The translations under genes and the position numbers were made by a program. The notes beneath the pieces are model-generated. The model had not been told where the DNA came from and did not search any database. It saw nothing but the letters and a program-made list of their open reading frames with translations. This document shows positions 14,608 to 23,031 of a stretch of DNA of 64,000 nucleotides, piece after piece (position 1 is the first letter of the stretch; every line of letters begins with the position of its first letter). This DNA comes from Phycisphaerales bacterium (GTDB taxonomy: Bacteria > Planctomycetota > Phycisphaerae > Phycisphaerales > UBA1924), in NCBI GenBank assembly GCA_905339235.1, contig CAJPFG010000003.1:124001-188000 (forward strand), in the 5' to 3' direction.

Positions 14608-16772
14608 GCGCCCGCTCCTTGCGCCGGCGATAGCCGCTGCCACGGCACGTTCTGCCGCCACGCCGCCCGCACTTCGGCATCCAGCCTCAGGGCGCACGCC
14701 GCCGATCGCCCTCGCACCGACGCGTCCGCATCCGTCCGCGCCAGTTCCACCACCCGGGCCGCAAGTTCCGCCCAGCGCTGGCCAAGCCGGGCCCGCCCCG
14801 CCCCGGGCAACGCGCGGGACGCCACCCACACACCGGCCAGCCGGTGAGAGGCCCGCGAGTCCGCCAGCATGTCCGCCAGGATCAGCCCCGCGCGATCCGC
14901 GGGCAATCCGGCAACGCCCGAACCCATCGCGCCCCGCAGCACGTTGGCCCGCACCCGATGGTGGGGATCGTCCTTCAGTTCGATCAACACTCCGGGCGAT
15001 TCGCCGACATGCCGATGCGTGAGCGCATCCGCCGCGTTCGCCCGAACCCGAGCCTCGCTCGACCGCGCGCACCGGGCCAGCGCCCGCGCCGCCCGCTCCG
15101 TTCGCAGCGACGCAAGGGCCGCAACCGCCGTCGCGGCCGCCCGCGGCGAACCTTCCTCGACAATCACCGCGAGCAACCCCTCAAACCGCTCCGTCAGGCT
15201 CAGCCGCCGGATCAGCATGATCGCGTTGACCCGGCGCAGGTCGTTCTGATCGCTCAGATCAGCCTCGATGTCTCGCAGAAGCCCACCGGAATCCGCAAGT
15301 AGCCCGCGGCGCGCCGCGACCCGCCCCCGCACCGTGCCCGCACCCGGCGAAGCGTCAAGTTGCGACTCCTCCTCCGCAATCCGCCGCAGGAAAGGCTCCG
15401 CGGAACGCGCCAGCGCGGAAACTCCGGCCGCGTCGGCACGCCCCGCCGTCGAATCGACCGATCCCGCCCGCGACCAACGGAGCGCGGCCGTTCGCGAAAC
15501 CCGCGCATCGCGATCCAGGCAGAACTCCCCAAGCCCGCCGAGCGGCATGACGCGGCATGCCGCGTGCCGCGCGACGATGTCGCCATCGGCGATCGCCGAG
15601 CCCAGCACCGTGCGCAACACCCGCGGATCGGCGCCGATCGCCCGCATGAACCGCGGCAACCCCCGCCTCGCACCCAGGCTCAGCAGCCCGTACTCACCCG
15701 GCGACGGCGCCGGCGAGTTGGGCGGCAGCACAACGCGTTCCGCCGCGGTCCCGCGCCCCTTGATCTTGCCCAGCAACGGGAGTTTCGCCACCTTCCCGGC
15801 GCGAGCGGGCCGACACAGCAGGTGCGCCGCGGCCAGCACTTCACCGTGCTCCGCCACCGACCGCGTGAATGCCAGTCGGCGTACACACGCATCCGCGAGT
15901 TGCGGCACCGCCAGCCATTCCAACGCCCGCACTCGTGCGAGCGGCAAGCGCGTCGAGGCCAGCACGCTCCGCAGCGCGCCCAGAGACTCCCCGTCCGGCT
16001 GGTGAAACCAGTTCGCGAGCAGCGCACGACCGTCCCCGGGACCGCGCCCGCCGAACCGGATCGCGATCCGGTCAAGCAGCGCAAGCGCGGCCAGCAGCAC
16101 GCCCCGCCTCCGGTGCTCTCCGAATCGACGACACCCCGCCGCGACGCTCTCAAACACCCGATCCGCTCGTCCTTCAATTAACTCCGACGCACCAAGCCCC
16201 GGCAACACCGCGCCCTCCGCATCGCCGGTACCACCCGCCGCCCGCACGCCGACAGCCCGCAACGACAGACCCAGCAGCGCACGCTCCGCCCGCAGCGCGA
16301 CTTGGGGGTCGGTATCCGACAGCATTTCAACACACACGGGCGCAAGTTCGGCATCTCCGGCATCCAGCGCCAACTCGGCAACCCCTGCCCGGATCAGGGG
16401 ATTTGGATCGGTGTTCACGCCCTCAACCGCGCCCGCCCACCGGCCGCGTCCGACCGCCAACGCGGTCCGTCTGGCGAGGTCGGGAAGTTTCAACCAGCAT
16501 CGCGCCACCTCGCGCAGGGCGTCGGCAGATCGTGCTTCCCCAGTGCGTAACCCCAGAAACCAGAGGCATTTCTGTGAAATCCCGCGAACCGCCGATCGCC
16601 CTCCTTCGAATACTGGCAAGACCGCGAGTTCGATGAGCGCCGGAGCCAGCCGCTCCACCTCCTCGGACGAACCAGCCAGGATGCCCTCACGAAGGGCCGC
16701 GGCGCGGAACCGGACGGCCAATCGCTCGACCAACGCAGCACGTTCAGAGAATGTGATGTTCGGTCTTGACAC
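14604..16772 (-). CDS. Large HEAT-repeat protein (about 722 aa)
   Basis: An alpha-helical repeat protein. Recurrent units such as NPLIRAGVAELALDAGDAEL, DPQVALRAERALLGL, SPRAAATAVAALASLRTERA, EARVRANAADALTHRH and HHRVRANVLRGAMGSG are HEAT/PBS-lyase-like repeats, suggesting a scaffold for protein contacts. No catalytic motif or signal peptide is seen. The start is uncertain: GTG at 16772 gives MSRPNITFSERAAL, while a TTG at 16805 would add 11 residues. The small membrane protein downstream overlaps it, so the pair may form a membrane-attached complex. Confidence 0.75.
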   Translation of the reverse strand: MSRPNITFSERAALVERLAVRFRAAALREGILAGSSEEVERLAPALIELAVLPVFEGGRSAVRGISQKCLWFLGLRTGEARSADALREVARCWLKLPDLARRTALAVGRGRWAGAVEGVNTDPNPLIRAGVAELALDAGDAELAPVCVEMLSDTDPQVALRAERALLGLSLRAVGVRAAGGTGDAEGAVLPGLGASELIEGRADRVFESVAAGCRRFGEHRRRGVLLAALALLDRIAIRFGGRGPGDGRALLANWFHQPDGESLGALRSVLASTRLPLARVRALEWLAVPQLADACVRRLAFTRSVAEHGEVLAAAHLLCRPARAGKVAKLPLLGKIKGRGTAAERVVLPPNSPAPSPGEYGLLSLGARRGLPRFMRAIGADPRVLRTVLGSAIADGDIVARHAACRVMPLGGLGEFCLDRDARVSRTAALRWSRAGSVDSTAGRADAAGVSALARSAEPFLRRIAEEESQLDASPGAGTVRGRVAARRGLLADSGGLLRDIEADLSDQNDLRRVNAIMLIRRLSLTERFEGLLAVIVEEGSPRAAATAVAALASLRTERAARALARCARSSEARVRANAADALTHRHVGESPGVLIELKDDPHHRVRANVLRGAMGSGVAGLPADRAGLILADMLADSRASHRLAGVWVASRALPGAGRARLGQRWAELAARVVELARTDADASVRGRSAACALRLDAEVRAAWRQNVPWQRLSPAQGAGA

Positions 16773-17116
16773 GGGCCGCTGGTTCCCTGAAACTGTTTTA
16801 ACCAACGAGCGAGTCTTCGGCTAACAAGGCCGAACTCAAACAGCGGAGTCTTGACGTCCTACTGGTGGTATACCAGAAAGCAGTGAGTAGCACATATCGG
16901 GCCTTTGATTCGCGTGGAGAGACGCGAATAATGCAGGGAACTCGCTGGGGGAGCGAGGGAGGGTTGACGACGGACCCTCGAAGCCAGGAACCCGGGAATC
17001 GCATGGACGCAGAAACACGCGAACAGACCGCATCGCCGACCGAATCGGCGCCCATGCGGCCCGTGCTATCCCAGGATCCGAAGCGACGAGGTTTCGCCGG
17101 TGGACAAGGAATCCCC
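16773..17116. other. Divergent intergenic region with palindromes
   Basis: About 340 bases between the HEAT gene and the next plus-strand gene. It has TGGTATACCA (16866-16875) and a hairpin ATTCGCGT-6-ACGCGAAT (16908-16929), and lower GC than its surroundings, consistent with promoters. Longer in-frame starts for the downstream gene lie here but have poor ribosome sites. Confidence 0.45.
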
Positions 17117-17659
17117 ATGAACCTCCCCGCGAAGTCCAATCTGCTCCAGGCGTATCAGGTCGTGCTGTACAACCGGGCTCTCCATCCGGAGTTCTTCCAG
17201 TTGAAGGGCCGCAAGGTAGTCGCCGACGCCGGGTACGAACTCGAAGCCTGGATCCTCCCCGGCCAGCATGTGCTCCGTTTCGAGCATCGCTCGCTCTGCG
17301 TCACCGAACTGGTTTCGGACAACGAGCGGGGCGTCCCCCAGCAGGGAATCGTTTCGGCGTTCCTCTGCGCAGGTGAGCGCGACTTCGAGCACGCCTTCTC
17401 GCCCGACAAGGTCAACTACATGACCACGGTGCAGACCGAGACCCTCTCGGAGAACCTGTACCAGGCCACTCACGATGAAATGGTGGATTTCGCCCGTCAG
17501 GCTCAGGCCCTTTCCCACCGCTGGAACGATGAGGCCGGCAAGTGCCTGAGCATCATCGACATCCAGCGGATGAGCCGAGAAGTCCACGTCCAGAGTTACC
17601 ACCTCATCGCTTCCGCTGCCATGGTGCTGCGGACCCAGACCATCTTCGAACTGAAGTAG
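17117..17659 (+). CDS. Hypothetical protein, possibly DUF2617-like
   Basis: A 180-residue cytosolic protein. The start LLQAYQVVLYNRALHPEFF, then YELEAWILPGQHVLRFEH and CVTELVSD, recall DUF2617, whose members open with YQVxLYxRxLHPELF. The second half (DKVNYMTTVQTETLSENLY, HRWNDEAGKCLSIIDIQRM, VQSYHLIASAAMVLRTQTI) is less familiar. I chose the ATG at 17117 because AAGGA precedes it. It is followed by a strong terminator, so it is a single-gene unit. Confidence 0.6.
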   Translation: MNLPAKSNLLQAYQVVLYNRALHPEFFQLKGRKVVADAGYELEAWILPGQHVLRFEHRSLCVTELVSDNERGVPQQGIVSAFLCAGERDFEHAFSPDKVNYMTTVQTETLSENLYQATHDEMVDFARQAQALSHRWNDEAGKCLSIIDIQRMSREVHVQSYHLIASAAMVLRTQTIFELK

Positions 17660-17685
17660 CCTCTGGTCGCGTCCTGAAGGCATGA

Positions 17686-17717
17686 AGGCAGGCCATCGAG
17701 GCCTGCCTATGCTTTTT
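17686..17717 (+). terminator. Intrinsic terminator
   Basis: Perfect 9-bp stem AGGCAGGCC / GGCCTGCCT with a five-base loop, then ATGCTTTTT. Confidence 0.85.
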
Positions 17718-17911
17718 CGTGACTATTCGCCGCCGCATCGAGATTCGAATTACCCGGCCCCGTTGAGGGCGCGGCGGTAGATCTGCACATTCCGCCCGAT
17801 CCTGACGGGGCCTACGGCCGCGGCTGTCTCGTTCACCCGGCAGGCCGACCCGGCTTCGCGCGCGTCCGACCTCCTAAACTCCCCGTCTTTCCGCGAGAAG
17901 AGTGCCACCGC

Positions 17912-20900
17912 ATGTCTACCCAGCCCGTCCAGCCCGTCGCCCCCAAGCCCGAGAAACCCGACGAGGGCAAGAACCGCTACAAGCCGACGCTGAACCTCCC
18001 GCAGACCCCCTTCCCGATGAAGGCCAACCTCGTTCAGAACGAGCCCGCCTCCGTGAAGCGCTGGCAGCAGAACGGAATCTACAAGAGGCTGCGCGAGGAG
18101 CGGGCCGGCCGACTCAAGTGGGTCTTCCACGACGGACCGCCCTACGCCAACGGCTCGATCCACCTCGGGCACCTGATGAACAAGTGCCTGAAGGACTTGG
18201 TCGTCCGCATGAAGTCGATGCAGGGGCTGGATGTGCCGTACGTGCCCGGCTGGGACTGCCACGGCCTGCCCATCGAGCACAAGGTCGTCGTCGATCTGGT
18301 CGAGTCGGGCAAGTACGAGAAACTGCGGACGCTCGACCAATGGACCCGCGCCAACGCCATCCGGCGGGAGTGCCAGAAGCACGCCGAGAAGTACGTGAAA
18401 CTCCAGTCGGGCCAGATGCAGCGGCTGCTCACGCTGGGCGATTATGAAAACCCGTACCTGACGATGAGCCGCGAGTACGAGGCGGCGACGCTGGAGGTGT
18501 TGGCGGGGCTGCTGGAGCGCGGGCTGGTGTTCCGGGCGCTGAAACCGGTGCACTGGTCGGTGGCGAACGAGACGGCGCTGGCGGATGCGGAACTGGAATA
18601 CCAGGACCGCGAGGATGTGTCGGTGTACGTGGATTTCGAGGCCGCGGATCGCGGGGCGGTGTACGACGCGTTCGGGCTCAAAGAGGAGGTTCACGCAGAG
18701 TCCGCGGAGGGCGCCGAGGAGGAACAGGAATCGGAAGAGGGTGAGGAAGGGAGCCGGAGCGCGGCGCCCGCGCCGGGGACGCGGCCGCATGTGACGCCTT
18801 CGTTCATGATCTGGACGACAACACCCTGGACGCTTCCGGCGAACCTGGCGATCGCGGTCAACGCGAAGTTCGAATATGCGCTGGTGTGGATCGACGGGAA
18901 TGTGGCGGTGGTGGCGAAGGACGCGGTGGAGCGGGTGACGAAGGCCGCGAAGGCGGAAGAGGTCGTCGTGCTGGCGACCACGACCGGCGCGAAACTGGTG
19001 GGCCTGAAGTATCGCCATCCGTTCGTGTCGCCGGACAAGGGCGAGGGCGCGCCGGGCGGGGCGAAGGCCTCGCGCGTGTTCACGGTGGTGGATGCCGAGT
19101 ACGTGACGCTGGAAGACGGCACCGGGCTGGTGCACACCGCGCCAGGGCATGGCGTCGAGGACTATCAGACGGGGCATCGCGTCGGGCTGCCGATCTACTG
19201 CCCGGTGAAGGGAAACGGCGCGTACGACGAGACCGTGCCCGAGTGGCTGCGCGGCCTGGACATCTGGAAGGCCAACGACCTGATCGTGAAGCGGCTGCGT
19301 GACAGCGGGCATTTGTTCTTTGACCACAAGTTCACGCACTCGTATCCGCACGACTGGCGGAGCAAGACGCCGGTGATCTTCCGGTGCACGGAGCAGTGGT
19401 TTGTGGGCGTGGACATCTCATTCAAAGCGGTATCGGATCAACCGTCATGGCCTTCCGCAAGTCTCCGGCAACGAGCATTGGATTTTGTCGGTGAGTGGAT
19501 GTCGCCTTCCAAGCTAGACGACGCGATGCGAAATACAAAGGTCGAGGGGCCACGAACGGCTACCGCTGAGGAGATCGCAGGCACCGGTGGATCTCCGGCA
19601 GACAGGATGTTCGATTGGCACGTGAATAACCAAGTTGGGTTCGTACCCGAGTGGGGCCGAAACCGGATGCGAGGCATGTTGGCAACCCGCCCGGACTGGT
19701 GCATCTCGCGCCAGCGGGCGTGGGGCTTGCCGATCCCGGCGTTCGATCTGCCCGACGGCACGGTGTTCATGACGGCCAGGTCATGCAAAGCCGTGGCGGA
19801 TGTGGTGCGCCAGAAGGGCGCGGACGCGTGGTTCACGATGACGCCGGGCGACCTGCTGGCGGGGTACGACGCGGCGAGCGATTCTGAAGCGCCCGCGGCG
19901 CTTCGCGCCGACCCGTCGCTCAAAGCGCAGGCACGCAAGGGCGGGGACATCCTGGACGTGTGGTTCGAGTCGGGATCCTCGTGGAACGCAGTGCTCCGGC
20001 AGCGAAACCTGGGGTACCCGGCCGAGTTGTACCTCGAGGGCTCGGATCAACACCGCGGCTGGTTCCAGTTGTCGCTTCTTCCCGCGCTGGGTGTCACGGG
20101 GCGGCCGCCGTTCAAGACGATCCTGACGCACGGGTTCATGGTCGATCGCGACGGGAAAAAACTGAGCAAGAGCCGGCCGGACGCCGCGCGGTACGAGGTG
20201 GACAGCGTGTGCACCGAGTTCGGGATGGATGTCATGCGGTGGTGGGTGTCGTCGCTGGCGTACGAGAACGACATCAAGGTGGATGTTGAGTTGTTCGGGC
20301 TGGCGGGTGAGGCATACCGCAAGGTGCGCAACACGCTGCGGTTCATGCTGAGCAACCTGAGCGACTTCGTGGCGAAGGACCCGTCGAAGGGGTGCGAGTG
20401 CGGCGGGTTCTGCGTGCCGTTGAAGGACATCCCGGCAACGTCGATCGACGCGTGGGTGCTGGGAGAGTACGACCGGATGGCGACGGCGGTGATCGAGGCG
20501 TACAACCGGTTCGACTTCCAGTTCGTCAACAAGGCGCTGTACGACTTCTGCAACGAGACGCTGAGCGCGACGTACCTCGGGGCGGTGAAGGACCGGTTGT
20601 ACTGCGACAAGGCGGACTCGCCGCGGCGGCGACGGACGCAGACCGTGCTCTGGGACCTCACGGACGGGCTGTGCCGGCTGCTGGCGCCGATCATGTGCCA
20701 CACGGCGGACGAGGCGTGGCGGGCGCTGCACCGGTGCGGGAACGATGATTCGCGATGCGTGCACACGGCGGAGTTTGTGGGCGCGTTCGGCGTCGGGGCG
20801 GATGCGCGGTGGGCCGGCGTGCACGAGGCGCTGCAGAAGGCGGGCGTGGCGATGGAGAAGGCGAAGGCGAGTCTGGGCGTGGAGAACCCGCTTGACGCGG

Positions 20901-21136
20901 GCGTGGTGCTGCCCGATCCGGAGGGGACGCTCGCGGCCTTCGATTGCGTCGATCTCGCCGACCTGCTGGGCGTGAGCGAGGTGACGCTGGACCCGGGCGC
21001 GAGCGAGGCGAGGGTGATCGACCTGCGCTCGCGGGCGCGGTGCGAACGCTCGTGGAAGCGGGACGGAACGGTGAAACAGCGTTCGGACGGGGGGATGCTG
21101 AGCGATCGGGACGCCGCGGCGGTTGGCGTGGCGTAA
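17912..21136 (+). CDS. ileS: Isoleucyl-tRNA synthetase with two unusual insertions
   Basis: Class I aminoacyl-tRNA synthetase, 1074 residues, charging tRNA-Ile. Present are GSIHLGHLMNK (HIGH), the PGWDCHGLPIEHKV segment, the editing domain with WTTTPWTLPANLAIAV and GTGLVHTAPGHGVEDY, RPDWCISRQRAWGLPIP, DQHRGWFQ and KKLSKS (KMSKS). No C-terminal zinc finger is apparent. Two insertions stand out: an acidic stretch at about residues 257-292, whose DNA resembles a dispersed repeat, and about 70 residues (nt 19425-19640) ahead of VPEWGRNRM with a different base composition. Frame is intact throughout. Confidence 0.95.
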   Translation: MSTQPVQPVAPKPEKPDEGKNRYKPTLNLPQTPFPMKANLVQNEPASVKRWQQNGIYKRLREERAGRLKWVFHDGPPYANGSIHLGHLMNKCLKDLVVRMKSMQGLDVPYVPGWDCHGLPIEHKVVVDLVESGKYEKLRTLDQWTRANAIRRECQKHAEKYVKLQSGQMQRLLTLGDYENPYLTMSREYEAATLEVLAGLLERGLVFRALKPVHWSVANETALADAELEYQDREDVSVYVDFEAADRGAVYDAFGLKEEVHAESAEGAEEEQESEEGEEGSRSAAPAPGTRPHVTPSFMIWTTTPWTLPANLAIAVNAKFEYALVWIDGNVAVVAKDAVERVTKAAKAEEVVVLATTTGAKLVGLKYRHPFVSPDKGEGAPGGAKASRVFTVVDAEYVTLEDGTGLVHTAPGHGVEDYQTGHRVGLPIYCPVKGNGAYDETVPEWLRGLDIWKANDLIVKRLRDSGHLFFDHKFTHSYPHDWRSKTPVIFRCTEQWFVGVDISFKAVSDQPSWPSASLRQRALDFVGEWMSPSKLDDAMRNTKVEGPRTATAEEIAGTGGSPADRMFDWHVNNQVGFVPEWGRNRMRGMLATRPDWCISRQRAWGLPIPAFDLPDGTVFMTARSCKAVADVVRQKGADAWFTMTPGDLLAGYDAASDSEAPAALRADPSLKAQARKGGDILDVWFESGSSWNAVLRQRNLGYPAELYLEGSDQHRGWFQLSLLPALGVTGRPPFKTILTHGFMVDRDGKKLSKSRPDAARYEVDSVCTEFGMDVMRWWVSSLAYENDIKVDVELFGLAGEAYRKVRNTLRFMLSNLSDFVAKDPSKGCECGGFCVPLKDIPATSIDAWVLGEYDRMATAVIEAYNRFDFQFVNKALYDFCNETLSATYLGAVKDRLYCDKADSPRRRRTQTVLWDLTDGLCRLLAPIMCHTADEAWRALHRCGNDDSRCVHTAEFVGAFGVGADARWAGVHEALQKAGVAMEKAKASLGVENPLDAGVVLPDPEGTLAAFDCVDLADLLGVSEVTLDPGASEARVIDLRSRARCERSWKRDGTVKQRSDGGMLSDRDAAAVGVA
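18684..18730 (+). repeat. 9-bp-period dispersed repeat in frame within ileS
   Basis: After GAGGAGGTTCA the units CGCAGAGTC, CGCGGAGGG and CGCCGAGGA follow in series, then GGAACAGGAATCGG. The order of words matches the repeats at 29865 and 30579 (CGCAGAG, CGCGGAG, CGCxGAG). Here it codes for EEVHAESAEGAEEE without breaking the frame. Confidence 0.6.
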
Positions 21137-21174
21137 TAGAGGACGCGGCGAGCAAGGGTCGGAGCCCGGCCGGG

Positions 21175-22155
21175 TCATTGCCATACTGCCACGGTGTGGC
21201 TCTCGGCGACAGGGTGCATCGAAACCTCCGCGCGCTGTTCTCGATGAGGCCACCAGGCGACGCGTCCGTCGATCGGCTGAAACTCCCGCGGATCATCCAT
21301 CAACTCGCGCACCGTAGCCAGGCGCTGGCCGAAAGAGCCCGCGTGCGGGCGGCATTTGAGCAGGCAACGGGTGTACGGGTGCATGGGGCGGGCGAAGAGG
21401 TCCGCGGCGGGTGCGAGTTCGACAACGCGACCCGCGTACATCACTGCGACGGTGTCGGCGCGGCGCTGGACGAGGCCGAGGTCGTGGGTGATGAGCATGA
21501 TGGCAAGGCCGCGGGAGTCCTTGAGGCCGGCCAGCAGGTCGAGAACCTGGGCCTGGATGGTGACGTCGAGGGCCGTGGTAGGTTCGTCGGCGAGGAGGAT
21601 GCGGGGCTTGCCGATGAGGGCCATGGCGATCATGACGCGCTGGCGCATGCCGCCGGAGAACTCGTGGGGGTACTGATCGAGGCGGCGGGCGGGATCGTCG
21701 ATGCCGACTTCGCGGAGGGACTCGGCGGCAAGGGTGCGGGCCTCCTTCGCGGACGCTCGGCGATGGAGTTGGATGGTCTCGGTGAGTTGCTCGCCGATCG
21801 TGAAGACGGGGTTGAGCGAGGTCATCGGCTCCTGGAAGATCATGGCGATGTCGCGGCCGCGGATCTGGCGGAGGCGCGATAGCGGGAGCCCGACGATCTC
21901 GGTGGGCGGTGTTGAATCGGCCGCGGCGTCACGGGCGTGGAGCAAGATCGAGCCGCCGTCGATGCGGGCGCTGGGGGGCAGCAGGCCCATCGCGGCGAGT
22001 GCGGTGACGCTCTTGCCGCTGCCGGACTCCCCCACTACCGCGAGCGTCCGGCGGGCGTGGAGGGAGAGGCTGACGCCGTCCACGGCCTGGATGCGAGCCC
22101 CGCCGGGGTTGGCGAAGGAGACGGCGAGGTCGTGGATGGTGAGGAGGGCAGACAT
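21175..22155 (-). CDS. dppD: Dipeptide/oligopeptide ABC transporter ATP-binding protein
   Basis: DppD/OppD-type ATPase of 326 residues powering peptide uptake. Walker A GESGSGKS near residue 43, the Q-loop FQEPMTSLNPVFTIGEQL, signature FSGGMRQRVMIAMAL, Walker B ILLADEPTTALD and the H-loop THDLGLV are all intact. The C-terminal HPYT motif identifies the oligopeptide subfamily, although the usual Cys cluster is partly lost. ATG at 22155 chosen; an ATG ten codons upstream is less likely. It is last in the minus-strand peptide operon; no DppF, DppB or substrate-binding gene is in the window. Confidence 0.9.
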   Translation of the reverse strand: MSALLTIHDLAVSFANPGGARIQAVDGVSLSLHARRTLAVVGESGSGKSVTALAAMGLLPPSARIDGGSILLHARDAAADSTPPTEIVGLPLSRLRQIRGRDIAMIFQEPMTSLNPVFTIGEQLTETIQLHRRASAKEARTLAAESLREVGIDDPARRLDQYPHEFSGGMRQRVMIAMALIGKPRILLADEPTTALDVTIQAQVLDLLAGLKDSRGLAIMLITHDLGLVQRRADTVAVMYAGRVVELAPAADLFARPMHPYTRCLLKCRPHAGSFGQRLATVRELMDDPREFQPIDGRVAWWPHREQRAEVSMHPVAESHTVAVWQ

Positions 22156-22185
22156 CGCGTCGGGCCAGGGCGAACCGAGGATCAT

Positions 22186-22392
22186 TCAGTGCAGAGGTTC
22201 GTGGAGCGACTTCTTCGCTCTGCCGGCGCGCTTTGCCTTCTTGGCCTTGGAGGGCTTGCGACGCGACTTGTTCGGCGTTCGAGACGCGGCTTTGCGGTGG
22301 AGAGGGAGAATGTCCACAGGGGTCCCTTCGGGCCAGTCCAATCCCCCGGGGATCACAACTTGTCCGTTCTGGATGTGTCCGCGGACCACCAT
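22186..22392 (-). CDS. Small AbrB/DUF104-like protein (68 aa)
   Basis: Residues 1-32 (MVVRGHIQNGQVVIP, WPEGTPVDILPL) have the short beta pattern of the AF2212/AbrB-like antitoxin family, xVRGxxxNGxVxLxxxxxLPEGxxVxV. A long Lys/Arg tail follows (KSRRKPSKAKKAKRAGRAKK). No toxin partner is adjacent. It lies 30 bases upstream of dppD and after the pseudopilin-like gene. An upstream in-frame start would give 114 residues but overlaps the neighbouring gene. Confidence 0.45.
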   Translation of the reverse strand: MVVRGHIQNGQVVIPGGLDWPEGTPVDILPLHRKAASRTPNKSRRKPSKAKKAKRAGRAKKSLHEPLH

Positions 22393-22504
22393 GATGACGA
22401 GGATAGGAAGCCAACGGAGTTCGCGAACGAGATTCGACCCGCCAGCCAGAATCCGCGGCCCGTCAGGAAGAAAACGGCGAGGCACGGCAGAGGCTCTGCG
22501 AGCG

Positions 22505-22936
22505 TCACGGCCATGGGACTGGGATGTCATCCGGCGTGAGCGGGGCTCCGTCGGGCCCGGACGAGAACAGCGTGAACGGTTGGGCGGACCCCGGCGGGTT
22601 CACGGAGTAGTTGAGCGGCCAGCCCCAGCCGTCAATCAAGAGACTCGGCTCAAGGTACTTTTGTGAGACGAGGGCATTCAGCGTGGGAGGGCAGGCAGAG
22701 TGGACCAATTGATAAGACCTTGCCTGGCCCTTGATGACGACCAGGGTTGCCATTGTGTTCCGCACCTTGGACTCGCCGCCAGTACCGATCAGGATGACGG
22801 CACCGAAGAGGATGAAGGCAAAGAAGACCGCGAGGACAAGGACGAGAATAAGCACCGCGACCAAGGCCGCGATCCAAAGCCCTTTCTTCCTCGTCTGTGG
22901 GATTGGCAGGGGCGGGATTGGTGTTTCGGCAGTCAC
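22505..22936 (-). CDS. GspG-like (type II secretion pseudopilin family) protein
   Basis: 143 residues: a Pro-rich cytosolic start, one long membrane span (LWIAALVAVLILVLVLAVFFAFILFG cut here at about 20 residues, positions 20-45), and a periplasmic part with SKVRNTMATLVVIKGQA, CPPTLNALVSQKYLEP, DGWGWPLNYSV and FTLFSSGPDG. The last two elements are the T2SSG core (D-x-WGxPxxY, SxGxDG). A canonical prepilin cleavage site is missing, so it is probably a membrane-anchored relative. It interrupts the peptide-transport operon. Confidence 0.7.
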   Translation of the reverse strand: MTAETPIPPLPIPQTRKKGLWIAALVAVLILVLVLAVFFAFILFGAVILIGTGGESKVRNTMATLVVIKGQARSYQLVHSACPPTLNALVSQKYLEPSLLIDGWGWPLNYSVNPPGSAQPFTLFSSGPDGAPLTPDDIPVPWP

Positions 22937-23031
22937 TCATGTTGCTCTTGGCGCGATCATCAACGGCGCTCGCGCGAATCCGGGCGACGACTCACAGGCG
23001 GCAGGGGTGGCGGGGCGAGTTTCTCACCAAA

